Assembly: GCA_023105745.1 (NCBI GenBank)
Contig: JALGQZ010000004.1
Location: 65,712,612-65,776,611 of the forward strand
Direction of reading: 5' to 3'
Origin: Austropuccinia psidii
Lineage: Eukaryota; Basidiomycota; Pucciniomycetes; Pucciniales; Sphaerophragmiaceae
DNA length: 64,000 bases
Below the pieces are notes generated by a model. It saw nothing but the letters and a program-made list of their open reading frames with translations. It was not told the origin of the DNA and did no database searches. The translations under genes were made by a program, and so were the position numbers. Of this stretch, positions 54,568-64,000 are shown one piece after another. How positions within the stretch are numbered: position 1 is the first letter of the stretch; the number at the start of each line of letters is the position of its first letter.

Positions 54568-56690
54568 TGATTCTGAGATTCTATTAAGAATGGAGGGCCT
54601 GCAATGAGTGATTAATTGATATCGTAAAATTGGTATGTAATTGCAATGAGAAGTTTTTTAATATATCTTATAATTGCTATGAGTAACAACTAAAGTCAGT
54701 AGTTAATAACACTAAACAAAACATATGCCATCGTAAGTAACATAATAAAGAATGTGTAAGGAGATATTATAGAAGTAGCTAATCTTTTGAATATATTTTA
54801 TTCGAAATATAAAAAATAATGCTTTGACAGTAATCAATAATAATAATCTATTTGTTGAATAACAAAATAATACTTAGTAAAAAAATGTTGTATGTTATGT
54901 AATAAGATTAAATACCTTTGCTCCTCCAGAACAAGGAATTTAATAAATAGCAATCAAGAGAAAACAATAAAGTGTTAAATTCTAATAGTGAAAGGAATAA
55001 ATCTTTTTTTGTTTCTTAATCGAAGTGGTAAACAATCTCTATATTTATAGTAAATACTCAAAGAAAATACACAGATGAATAAGTGATAAATATGGACAAT
55101 AAAATAAGTTAGTTTCTCTTTTGCCCCATGTTAAACAGGCTTTATGATTATCTCAAAAGTCTTATTAAAGATGTTGTTAATAGGCACCGGGAATTCATCT
55201 ACCCATGTGTCCAGGTTTTTGATACTCTTCATTTCCGCGCTGATCACTTAATTTTCCGACAGTAATCAGAATAAAGAACCAGTAATAGTAATACTATTAC
55301 ACATGAGTAAAGAAAACATAATTAACTGCAAGAGTTTTAGTTTATGATGTTTATTGCTTTGATGAACTCAATAGAAACAGTAGCAGTAATAGTAGCTTAA
55401 CAAAAGAACGATCGTAAGCTCGACGTAGTGAGCTAGTTATAGTAAATGAATAGAAATACCTGTGGTAACAATTATTGATCTAGTAACAGTATAACAATAT
55501 CCTAGTATTGATAAACACAGCTGAGGTTGGGTCTGTAGTATGCAACGGTAAGTATTGAGTTAAGATCACTAAACACAGAATCAACTGTTACCTGATACGA
55601 CCTAAGATAGCTTGTACTTCTATTGGAGAGGTTATATATTAAGGCTATGAATCCTACTGTTGATAAAGAAATTAACAAAATATCTCAAGTGCGATTTATA
55701 ATCACACAAAATTACCTTTATCACTCCCCCTAAGCCAGTGGTGGCAGATAGACTCAAATTGTAGGTGCAAATAGAAATAATTGATGTAGAAAAGAACAAA
55801 TGAATGTAGAAACACTATGAATCTCTCCTCTTCCACCTGACACTCAATCACAGATGAGTGCCTTCTATCTTCAACACTTAAATCCAGGGTTAGCTTCCTC
55901 ATTACTTGTTGGCCCAGATCAAAACACATAATGGAAGCACTAAGTCTAAATAATACCAGGGGAAGGAGAAGGATCAACTCTCTATTCGTAGAGAATCATT
56001 TTTATCTACAGATAGTTCCCGTGCTATCTGCCCCTTTGTTAGGTTACTTTAACATTAACAACTTAACAAAAATGAGAAAACAATGAGTTCAGTAAATACC
56101 TGCAGTTAGATTAATAAATGTAATTAACGTAAACATTAAAGATTCTCTAATAATGTAACTGATAGAATGAAACTTGATTTTCACTTCAACTCTTAGAATA
56201 AGATTCACTCTTAAAAAACCTCTATCAAACGTAATCATAAGACTAACTTCTTAGACTACATTCACCCACTCCTCAAATAGGGGGATTCAATCCCTTGCGG
56301 AAAAGGGTTTTTTTGCTGCAAACTGATTTTGTATTTGCACAATTTTCCTCCTCCCCAAAATCTGCAGATCAGATATGTAGACACCTGATCGAACCTGATC
56401 CAACCCCCAATTCTTTTCTTACGCATGTAATGGCCTGTTCACCATCATTCCCCCCCAAGGGTCGTTTGGCTGCTATTTTTTTGGTTTGAATTTCTCACGA
56501 TTTGAATTTTTTAAAAAAAGTATCTTGATCTTTTCTTTTATAACCTGATCAATCCAACACCCAAGCTTTGCCGACAGGAAGCATCTGTTGGATGCTTCCC
56601 ATTTCTTTTGAAATTTTTTGTTAAATTACTATAAATAAATAAATCAATTGATCAGTAAGTTTTTTTTTTTTTGATATTTCATTTGATGAC
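54568..56690. other. AT-rich non-coding region with possible LTR remnant
   Basis: No supported gene. At 55041-55056 the minus strand reads GTATTTACTATAAATA, identical over 16 bases to the LTR-C promoter, and TGTAAGGAG at 54755 resembles an LTR-C/E start, so part of this may be an old minus-strand LTR. The 55702-55977 minus frame has no recognisable content. A perfect hairpin lies at 56577-56599. Confidence 0.4.
56577..56599. repeat. Perfect 9-bp hairpin
   Basis: GGAAGCATC-TGTTG-GATGCTTCC, upstream of the Myb-like gene. It may be a subterminal repeat of the Harbinger-like element. Confidence 0.7.
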
Positions 56691-57231
56691 ATGGCTAATT
56701 GGAAAATGCTTTTGTCAAACGCATCATTGAACATGGAAATTTGGCAAAGAAATCTCACTTTAATCTTGTGAGTACTTTGATGAATGGGTTGTATCTTATA
56801 TTGCTAACTTTTTCTGATAATAATGGTCTTCATGACAATATTAGACCAAACAAAATGGATCGTTACGATGGAGTGAATGATTGATGTTTCAATGCTAACT
56901 ATCCAAATTTCGATGCCAATAGTCCTAGCAGAAGGCAGGAATTTCCTCATGTTGAGGGACGTCAAAATTGGTGGAGGGCTGTTGGAGTAACTGGGTCCCA
57001 ACCTGAAGATGTTTATGGTGGTTTCAATGGGCAACAACATACAAACCACATGCCTTTTGAAAGGAATGCGCAGCAAGTGTCAAGCCCAATTACTTTAGCG
57101 CCAGGATTGTATAATCGCTCATATTTATCACAACGTCCAATGCAAAATTGCGAGAACTTGCCAACACCATTTTTGGTGCAAGAACTGGGTGGTCACCCAT
57201 TTGTTTATGGTACACCGCCAACTATGACAAA

Positions 57232-57274
57232 TGACAGGAGTTGTTCGCCTGGGTAAATTGAACAACTCCTGTCA
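57232..57274 (+). repeat. 15-bp perfect inverted repeat around a 5' splice site
   Basis: TGACAGGAGTTGTTC (57232-57246) and GAACAACTCCTGTCA (57260-57274) enclose a 13-base loop that contains the donor GG|GTAAAT of the 57253-57321 intron. Confidence 0.85.
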
Positions 57275-57321
57275 ATTAGACGATTCTTATGACTTACGTG
57301 ATTGATATGGATGTTTGTTAG
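57253..57321 (+). other. Probable intron in the Myb-like gene
   Basis: 69 bp, GTAAATTG...TTTGTTAG. It contains in-frame stops; removal joins SCSPG to LFHSASVSLHGYG in frame. Confidence 0.6.
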
Positions 57322-58549
57322 GCTTTTTCATTCAGCAAGTGTGTCATTACATGGATATGGCCAGACACTGAACTCCTCAGGTGGTGTTACTCAAAATGTA
57401 GCGCAAGGTCAATTGACAACACAATTGCCTGCCAGTAGAATTAGTATAAGGAGCACTCAGAATTTGGGCGAAGCAAACAAGGAAAATAATAGTAATGGAA
57501 GCCAAAATTGGTTGCATTGAACATGCAAATCACAGAAAACCAAGGGGAATTGAGATACAAATCCCAACTTCACTCGTAAAGATTACGAGAATATTTGCAG
57601 TTACATTGAAATTCAAGAGAATTATGACCGCTTATTTGAGAGAAATGGCAAGACCAGCATTGGTGAATGTTTGCTTACATGTGGAGGTACATATGAAATG
57701 TTTGCAGGATATCTCAACTCACTTAATTCATCACTTCAATTGAATGGTAGGCATTGCTCTCAATGTTTTATGACTTACAAAAAAAAAAATTGGCGACCCA
57801 ATTATGGGCAAACAACACAGGAGCGGGTTTGACAGAACAAGAAATGGGCATCACTCTTCAGCAAAAGTTAGATGTCCTCTGCGCTTGTTTTTCAAGAATG
57901 AATGCAATTTTTGGATTGAAATCCAATGTGGAGGTGTTCAGTGAACTAAATACAACTAGTGTTGGGACAATCATGGTGGATAGTGGCAGTGAAAGCAATT
58001 CGGATGAAGAACATAAAAGTATGAGCGATTCATGTATGTCAGAAGAGGAAATGAAAAAACGCAAAAGCACCAAAAACAATATCATAAACCCTCAAATGCA
58101 TGAAGCTTCAACAAATTCACCAAAAACAACAACAGCAAGTGATGTGTGCAGCCAAAGACTCTCAAAGAAGAAAAATGTCACTCATTTTCCCAAACGGGCA
58201 TGCTTAAACATGAAAGAGGCCAATTAACAGCAGGATCAAGAATGCCGTTGCTCACGACTTAAAATCATCAAAGATTATGTCGCTTTACAAGAAAAAAATG
58301 GGTGGCTGATTTGGAATTCAAAAGAGAATTGAGCATGCAAGATTACAACTTTTTAAAAAAGAAGAGTGATCACGAATATATGTTAGAAAAAGAAAAAATG
58401 GATTGGCAAATGTTATTAGAACAAAAGCAACAGGAACAAGAGACAAGCATGAAACAACAAGAGGTCAGGACTTCATTTGTGCAGAGTCTGTTAAATTCAG
58501 GAAGACACCTGAAGAGGTGGCAGATTATATGAGACTGTCATACGGTTAG

Positions 58550-59221
58550 TCAACATATGACAAAATAATCCACTCAAGAGTTGGAAAGAGTGGACTTTGG
58601 ACACATCCAAGTCCAACCAAAGTGAATTTTAGTGTGGTGATATATGTTTTCCCATTTAGGAATTGTTTTTCAAAGCGTGTTTTTTTAAAAACAAATGCTA
58701 TTTTTGGTTGTCGGCTTGATGCTTGTATGTACTTATGTTTAGTCTTATTGCAAGAAAAACAAATTGTTTGTTATCAGATTTGTGCGTTTTGAGAGAAGTA
58801 TCTCCCCCAAAATGTTTTCTGCAACCATGAGTGCATTAACGTTAAGTGAACACTTTCCTCATACATACAAACAAACCTCTACAAATTATGTACAAAAAGG
58901 TATGAGGAAAAATCATACGTAACATTAACCTTTAAGTGAGCCAAACTCCGATTAAGTTATATATAGTTTATACAAGTTATAAGATGAAAACTATCTCATT
59001 GAAAAAGATGCCCAGGCAAAATGCACACGTTCAAAGTGTGTTTAAATTACTGTTGGTCCATTTTGCACACATGTATTTAATTACAAAAACATTTGTTTAA
59101 AAAGATTTCTTCACAGTGAACTCGTGTGTGTATATAACATTAATACAATATTATTTTTGAAAACAGCGCATAACACATTTGACGTTCAAAAAATCTAAAG
59201 CGTATAAATGTTTGGAAAATT
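58550..59221. other. Spacer between convergent Harbinger-type genes
   Basis: No gene. AT-rich and presumably the 3' UTRs of the two tail-to-tail genes. Confidence 0.6.
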
Positions 59222-60770
59222 TTAAGCCAAAAAATTAAAATCTAAGCAAAAGTTCTGCACACAATCACGCTGGAGGTGAGAATCATTTTTCATGATTAAC
59301 CCATTCAGATTCCAATCTGGCAAGTCCTCCTCATCAAATGGCTGCTCCCATTGATCTCCAACATTAAGCAGAAAGTTATGCAATACCGCAAAACTATAAA
59401 TCCATTTGTTAATGTAAATAATATGTCTCCTCTTGTAGCAAGCCAGGCGTAAGTTTTTGAGAAATCCCCAGAGGCCTTTCATAATTCCAATACAATGCTC
59501 AATTTGTACCCTTGAATGGGCAACGTAATAATTGAATTGCCAATTACAAATCTGGTCCATTGCTGGACATTTGAAGCAGGGTATGCAATGATTTCCTAAG
59601 GGATAAGCAGAATCCACCAATAAATATTGGTCTATTTCATTATTATTAGTCATTCCACTTCATTTCCATTCAACAAATTGTGGGAGGAGACTGAACTGCT
59701 GCAAAAAAATCATATGGGTGTGTATACAATCCCATCTTCTTATACAAACTGCTATCAGCACATGAACCTGGCCAGCCACAAAACAGTGCAATAATTCTCT
59801 TCTGATTATCGCAAACTATTTGGGCATTCAATGAGTAACAACTCTTGCAATCAAAGAACACCTCGCCATCTAATCCTGGACGTTGATATAAAGGAAATGT
59901 TGTACCATCCAAGAAGCCGATGCAACAAGGGAACCCTTCACCTGCCATGTACAAAGAAATTTCTTGATGTTCTTCAAGATTTGGCCAGCGTAAGTAATTG
60001 CCTCAATTACCTGGCATGAGGCCATCACTACACCACCCCGACTAATACAGTACAATCTTGCTAAGCATCCAACAGATGTTCCGGTTCCATTCATTCCAAG
60101 CCGATCCAAAGTAAGTGCTGTTGTTATGAAAGATGTTTCTATTCTTGATCAGATTGTAGATTCCCAAGAACCCTTCACAATTTGTGTGAAAAACCTATTG
60201 CAAATTCTCGGGACTCAATGACAACAAATGTCCCAGGCTGTACTCTTCATGAGAAAGGTCTTTGATCTGACTACTTATATAACTAATACAAAAAGTCTTT
60301 AGTGTTCCACATCAATATTATGTAGGATGAATTACTCACCGACTATTAATAAATCTTTGCAAAAGGTCACCTACTTCATCTGCTTCACTAAGCAGCCATT
60401 CAAACATAAGAGCCATCACCTCATCGTCTTCAGCCAAAATTAAACCAATGGAAGGCCATGCTGGAAAAACCAGAATGTCTAACCAATCATCCATTGATTC
60501 ATCTTCCAACTGACGTTTTTGCTTTTGCAGTTTCCCAATCCAGTTTTTTTGTGATGATAATTTAGGCATTGAGTTGGATTCTAAAACCTTTTTGAGTTCT
60601 TCACAAAATAACACCTTTGTTAATGAGCAAAACACTATATAAAAAACAATTATTAATATAATGAAGCGCAACAAGGAGCATCCCAAGTATTTGAATAGAT
60701 TGTTACCTTTCTCTATTTGTCTCCAAACGTTTTTATCTGACCGATTAACCAATATTTTTTTATTTGTCAA
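59222..60770 (-). pseudogene. PIF/Harbinger-type transposase (DDE_Tnp_4), decayed
   Basis: Read on the minus strand. 60770-60336 is an N-terminal region with an acidic part (DEVMALMFEWLLSEADEVGD), probably containing an intron. A helix-turn-helix-like part follows near 60000-60110 (LTLDRLGMNGTGTSVGCLAR). The nuclease domain: CIGFLDGTTFPLYQRPGLDG (first Asp, about 59900), GWPGSCADSSLYKKM (second Asp, about 59760), YLLVDSAYPLG (about 59610) and RVQIEHCIGIMKGLWGFLKN (Glu, about 59505). These match HARBI1/PIF nucleases, which excise and insert the element. Frameshifts near 59660 and 59950 and stops near 60200 make it a pseudogene. The gene is convergent with the Myb-like partner. Confidence 0.85.
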
Positions 60771-61627
60771 AATTCCTTTACACTCCTTTTGTAGAAATTG
60801 TGATTTTCGCGCCCAATCAAAGTTGTTTTTCTGCTTTGGAGAATGTTATGTTGCATAAAAATATGTTGTGCTTAAAAGAAGACCTTTAATGTTTTGCGTT
60901 TTAAATTCTAAATTTTTCCTTGAAGGTGTCAAATGGAAATAAAAAGTGATATTGTTTAAGAATTTGAATTCAAATTAACATTTTTGAGGAAATTTTTGAA
61001 TGATTTGAATCAAAATGAAAATTTACTTTAAAAAAAATCTGCTTGAAGCAATAATTGATATTTTAAATAACATATACAATTTCAAAAAATTTGAAATTGT
61101 ATTTTTTTTTTGGAAAAATTGGAAAAATGAAGAGTTGTTTTTATAAAAATTTTAAAAAATTATTTAGATTTTATTTTTAAAAAAATTGCTGAAAATTGCA
61201 TTTAAAAAATTTGGGGGATAGGCCTTTATGCATATGGCAGATATGTAAATCCAACCCACCTCAAAAAGATATCAGGTAGGTTGATCTCCTTATATCATAA
61301 AACAAAATCACAATGGGGTTGAATCACCCTAATATGTTTTTCTCTCTTATGATACTATCTTTACTGTTATGACTCAAAACCTTCCACTTGGATAGACTCG
61401 GTAGTCTAAATAAGCAAACCACTCTTTTGTAATTAGTCTATCTCCATCGTGTTTGTTTTCTGTAATTGCTACTATCTGCAGGTTTGATTGTGTCTCCCCT
61501 GTTCCTATCCTCGGCTAAGACTAATAAAGTCCTTCCTCCTCTTAAGATTCATTCCTGCTTGCAGATTATGAGACCGGGTCTCTGAAAAGCTACAACCACC
61601 AATAGAAAAATACCTCCTCCTAAGAAA
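60771..61627. other. AT-rich region between Harbinger-like element and Copia-2
   Basis: No gene. The 60780-61240 part is very AT-rich. Sequence from about 61356 (TGTTATGACTC) to about 61563 could be the Copia-2 5' LTR, but without a second copy this cannot be tested here. Confidence 0.4.
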
Positions 61628-62406
61628 ATGGTTGAATACAGCATTGGAGTAGCCGAGAAATACAAGCTAGCTGGAAACAATTTAATTGACTGGAAAGTCA
61701 GGATGAAGTCCATTCTTCCCTTCAAAAAGCTCTATGCTTTGGCTACTGGCACCAAAAGCATCAAGATGGCAGCTGAAAGAGACAAACTTGATCCAGAATG
61801 ACAAGAACTTGCATTTGAAATTATTTGCATCAATTGTGATGTCAAAATAGCTGCACAGTTCTCCTCTGAAGCAAACAATGATCCTACCATCCTATGGTCA
61901 AGTATTGATAGATACTATCAGCGGAAAACTATCCAAAATCAAACAACATACTTAAAAAGAATCTTCTCAACTTTCCTCCAAAAGAATAAACTGGAAGAAG
62001 CACTCAAAAAATTCCTTGAAAATACATGACAACTATGTAGTCTGATAGATGATAAACTGTAAAGCCATCAGTACTACTAGATTCCGTGGTGGCTATGTGG
62101 GTGATTAGGAACCTTCCTGATGAATATAAAACCATAGGAGAACTCTGGTTAAAGAAATGTGAAATAGAAAAAGCTAAACCATCTTTAAAAGATACAATAG
62201 AAGAACTCCATGCATATATCATATGAACAGAAGACAATGCTGAAACCAAAAAATCACTCTCTGCCCAACAAAACGAAAATAAAAACAAAACACCCACTAG
62301 ATGCAGTAACAATTTCCACAATCCACTAGCTCAGCATTCCGAAGAAGATTGTTGGAAACTTCATACAGAAAAACGTCCCAAAAATGACAAACCTACTAAA
62401 GCACTC
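61628..62406 (+). pseudogene. Copia-2 gag
   Basis: MVEYSIGVAEKYKLAGNNLI then DWKVRMKSILPF is the usual copia Gag start (L-x-G-x-N-N-x-x-W). It is broken by TGA at 61799-61801 and others. A variant zinc finger CSNNFHNPLAQHSEEDC lies at 62302-62352, spacing C-X4-H-X5-H-X4-C as in Copia-1. It supplies the particle shell and binds RNA. Confidence 0.8.
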
Positions 62407-63039
62407 ATGGCTTGCAATGATTCCATAAGCAACTCCAACTTTGTATTAGATTTGGGTGCTACAACCTCCATGGTGAATAACTTATGCTATTTCCAATCCA
62501 TTGAGATGAAGAAGCAAGAAATAGGACTGGCTGATGGATCCATTATTGAAGCAAGAGGTCATGGAACTATTCAGCTTGAATTCACAAATATCATACTCAC
62601 TTTCTCTAATACCCTCTTTATCCCTTCTCTCGATACTAATCTAATTAGTATGACTACCTTTGACAAAGCTTACCACACCATCACACTACTCAATCAAGAT
62701 GAATTTGAGGTTATAGATCAAAATGAAAGACAAGTAGTAACAGGATCTCTTGCCTCTGGAAATTTTACCCTATATTACCCACCAAAAGCCCTACTTTGTT
62801 CAACTATTCCCTCAAAACTTACAACTCTCCATAAAGCTTCAGGACATCCCGCTCTTGATTACTTCCAAAATATGCTCCCCAAGCTTAATATCCCTCAGTT
62901 CTTGTGTATCACATGTTCCACCTGCAAAATGACGAAAACACCATTTTCCGGCAATTTTCCTAAAGCTACCAGAAGACTACAATTTCTCCAAATGGATCTG
63001 TGTGAACCCATCTCTCCACCCTCCGCTTCTGGTGCTTGA
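62407..63039 (+). pseudogene. Copia-2 protease, GAG-pre-integrase, integrase start
   Basis: Frame of 210 codons in the polyprotein. Protease VLDLGATTSMVNN (about 62446), with the same D-L-G-A-T-T variant as Copia-1; GAG-pre-integrase LTTLHKASGHPALDYF; zinc finger end CITCSTCK; first integrase Asp in QMDLCEPISPP (about 62992). It ends at TGA 63038-63040, where the integrase should continue. Confidence 0.87.
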
Positions 63040-63040
63040 T

Positions 63041-63872
63041 ATATCTTTAAGATTCTTGATGGGTTTTCTCATTTCTCATGGATTTTCTTTCTTACTTCAA
63101 AAGCCAAAACCAAAGAAGTTTTAAAAAAATACATAATCAAAATTGAATGCCAGAAAACTCTACAAGTTGCAAATATCATCTCTGAAAATGGAAAAGAATT
63201 CTTCAACACAGAGTTAAAGAATTTCTTTGAAAAACAAGGCATCTCTCATCATACTACTGCTCTTTACACTCCCAAACAAAATCCCTTTTCCCAGAGGGGA
63301 AATTGAACCACCATAGCCAAAACCTGATGTCTGCTTAAGGGCTCAGGATTGGATCTCTCTTTCTGGGCAGAAGCTTCAAATACAGCCATTTATCTTGAAA
63401 ACATTACTCCATCAAAGAATATTAATTTCAATACTTTGTTTTATAAATGGTTCAATAAGGAACCCTCCCTCAGACATCTTCAACCATTTGGTTTCTTGGC
63501 CATTATGCTTAAACAAAAGCAAAATGGAAAATTTGATGAAACTGGCAGTCAAGGAATCTTCTTAAGATACAGAGAGACACATCAATCTTATAGGATTATG
63601 GACCCAGGAACAGGTAACGTCAAAATTACACATCATGTTAAATTCTTACCTACTGAGTTCCCCTCTTTTGATCCTAATTCTCCTATAACTAACCAAAACT
63701 CCTTCTTATTAGTCCCAAATGAAAAGGAAACCAACCCCAACTACCAACTTATAAAGGGTATTTGTGGGTCCCGGAACATGAATCTGCTCCTCAGAACAAG
63801 ATTAATGGGAACGTTGGAAATCCTAATAACATCCTTCCATACCAAAGATGGTCCCAACATCATGAAAATTTA
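63041..63872 (+). pseudogene. Copia-2 integrase core and C-terminus
   Basis: Continues in frame with stops: FKILDGFSHFSWIFFLTSKA; ISENGKEF (Glu where the catalytic Asp of S-D-N-G is expected); LYTPKQNPFSQRGN with the catalytic Glu region altered (A-E-R to S-Q-R). The C-terminal part 63349-63872 reads LSFWAEASNTAIYLENITPS, then HLQPFGFLAI, GIFLRY and GNVKITHHVKFLP, close to Copia-1. Inactive. Confidence 0.87.
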
Positions 63873-64000
63873 GACAATCACTTTTCTTCAGATCCCAAGA
63901 CATATCAAGAAGAAATCAATGGGTCCAACAGTCAAGAATGGAAGAATGCCATCAAGGTAGAATTGGACAATATGAGTAATCATAAAGTCTGGTCACCTAC

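Larger units (their letters stand above)
56691..58549 (+). pseudogene. Myb/SANT-like accessory protein of a PIF/Harbinger-like element
   Basis: The reading starts at ATG 56691 (MANWKMLLSN). It is probably spliced (donor GTGAGT at 56768, acceptor TATTAG at 56844) into PNKMDRYDGVND, where a TGA at 56882-56884 breaks it. A second intron (57253-57321) keeps frame. The Myb/SANT-like part reads FTRKDYENICSYIEIQENYD and MFAGYLNSLNSSLQLNG around 57560-57745; then AATGTGAGLTEQE-like NNTGAGLTEQEMGI, KLDVLCACFSRMNAIFG, an acidic and basic segment, and a coiled coil (KSDHEYMLEKEKMDWQMLLE) ending EEVADYMRLSYG-TAG (58547-58549). Frameshifts occur near 57530, 57780 (A10 run) and 58240. In Harbinger elements such a protein helps the transposase bind DNA and enter the nucleus. 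Confidence 0.65.
61628..64000 (+). mobile_element. Copia-2: decayed Ty1/copia element, runs past window end
   Basis: Same family as Copia-1. Gag from ATG 61628, protease, integrase and the first RT residues are present in Ty1/copia order. Stops and frameshifts occur in Gag (61799, 62027, 62058) and integrase (63038-63040, about 63304, 63327). The window ends in the RT N-terminus (EWKNAIKVELDNMSNHKVWS, 63930-64000). Confidence 0.92.

Noticed and set aside
56280..61330. Terminal inverted repeats for the Harbinger-like element
   Set aside because: Short matches around GGTTGATC/CCAACCC exist on both sides but no convincing pair with a 3-bp duplication.
61356..61563. Copia-2 5' LTR
   Set aside because: It has TG...CA-like ends and a plausible position, but there is no second copy in the window and no clear primer site.
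1..64000. CRISPR arrays, bacterial operons, tRNA or rRNA genes
   Set aside because: No regularly spaced repeats and no cloverleaf or rRNA core sequences seen by eye; the content is fungal. A tRNAscan/Rfam run would settle small RNAs.

Overview
This window is fungal repeat DNA from a large, AT-rich, transposon-packed genome. The gag-pol proteins of three LTR-retrotransposon families (called A, B and C here) match, as I remember them, predicted proteins of rust fungi (Pucciniales), most closely the myrtle rust Austropuccinia psidii. That identification is from memory and unchecked. There are short GT-AG introns and a fungal-type membrane protein, no bacterial operons, and no tRNA or rRNA genes that I can see.

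Layout. 1-3549 is a decayed Ty1/copia element (Copia-1) whose start lies left of the window. 3550-4100 is non-coding and holds a three-copy 70-bp repeat. From 4104 to about 51720 lies one ancient Ty1/copia element (Copia-3) that has been blown apart by nested insertions. Its gag, protease and part of integrase lie at 4104-6408. Family A (6409-16069, minus, TSD CATAC) follows. Copia-3 resumes at 16070-16468 and is then split by a family-D LTR (16469-18023 and 49714-50082, TSD ATTAC). That LTR is itself split by a chromodomain Gypsy element, B-plus, starting at 18024 (TSD ATATG). B-plus contains a solo LTR-E (20654-22497, TSD AGCCT), a full family-C element (24795-35503, minus, TSD AGATG/AGATT) and a second B copy in opposite orientation, B-minus (38624-49705). 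B-minus in turn carries a solo LTR-D (42151-44072). Copia-3 RT and RNase H finish at 50083-51536, followed by a polypurine tract and the start of an LTR. The nest is five levels deep.

The right-hand 12 kb is different. It holds a two-exon gene for a single-pass membrane protein (52806-53515, minus), obscure AT-rich sequence, a decayed PIF/Harbinger DNA transposon with convergent Myb/SANT-like and transposase genes (56691-58549 plus, 59222-60770 minus), and a second Ty1/copia copy related to Copia-1 (61628 to the window end).

How parts work together. A and C are sister-like Gypsy families. They share a tRNA-type primer site, one continuous gag-pol frame, an intron-containing leader and an overlapping +1-frame ORF just before gag. 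B is of the Tf1/sushi chromovirus type. It has separate gag and pol frames joined by a GGGAAAA slippery site, an apparent self-priming signal instead of a tRNA site, a shared UGA-CUA stop before the chromodomain, and an antisense ORF between pol and the 3' LTR. The two B copies each keep a different half of that ORF. All copies carry disabling mutations, so none looks autonomous.
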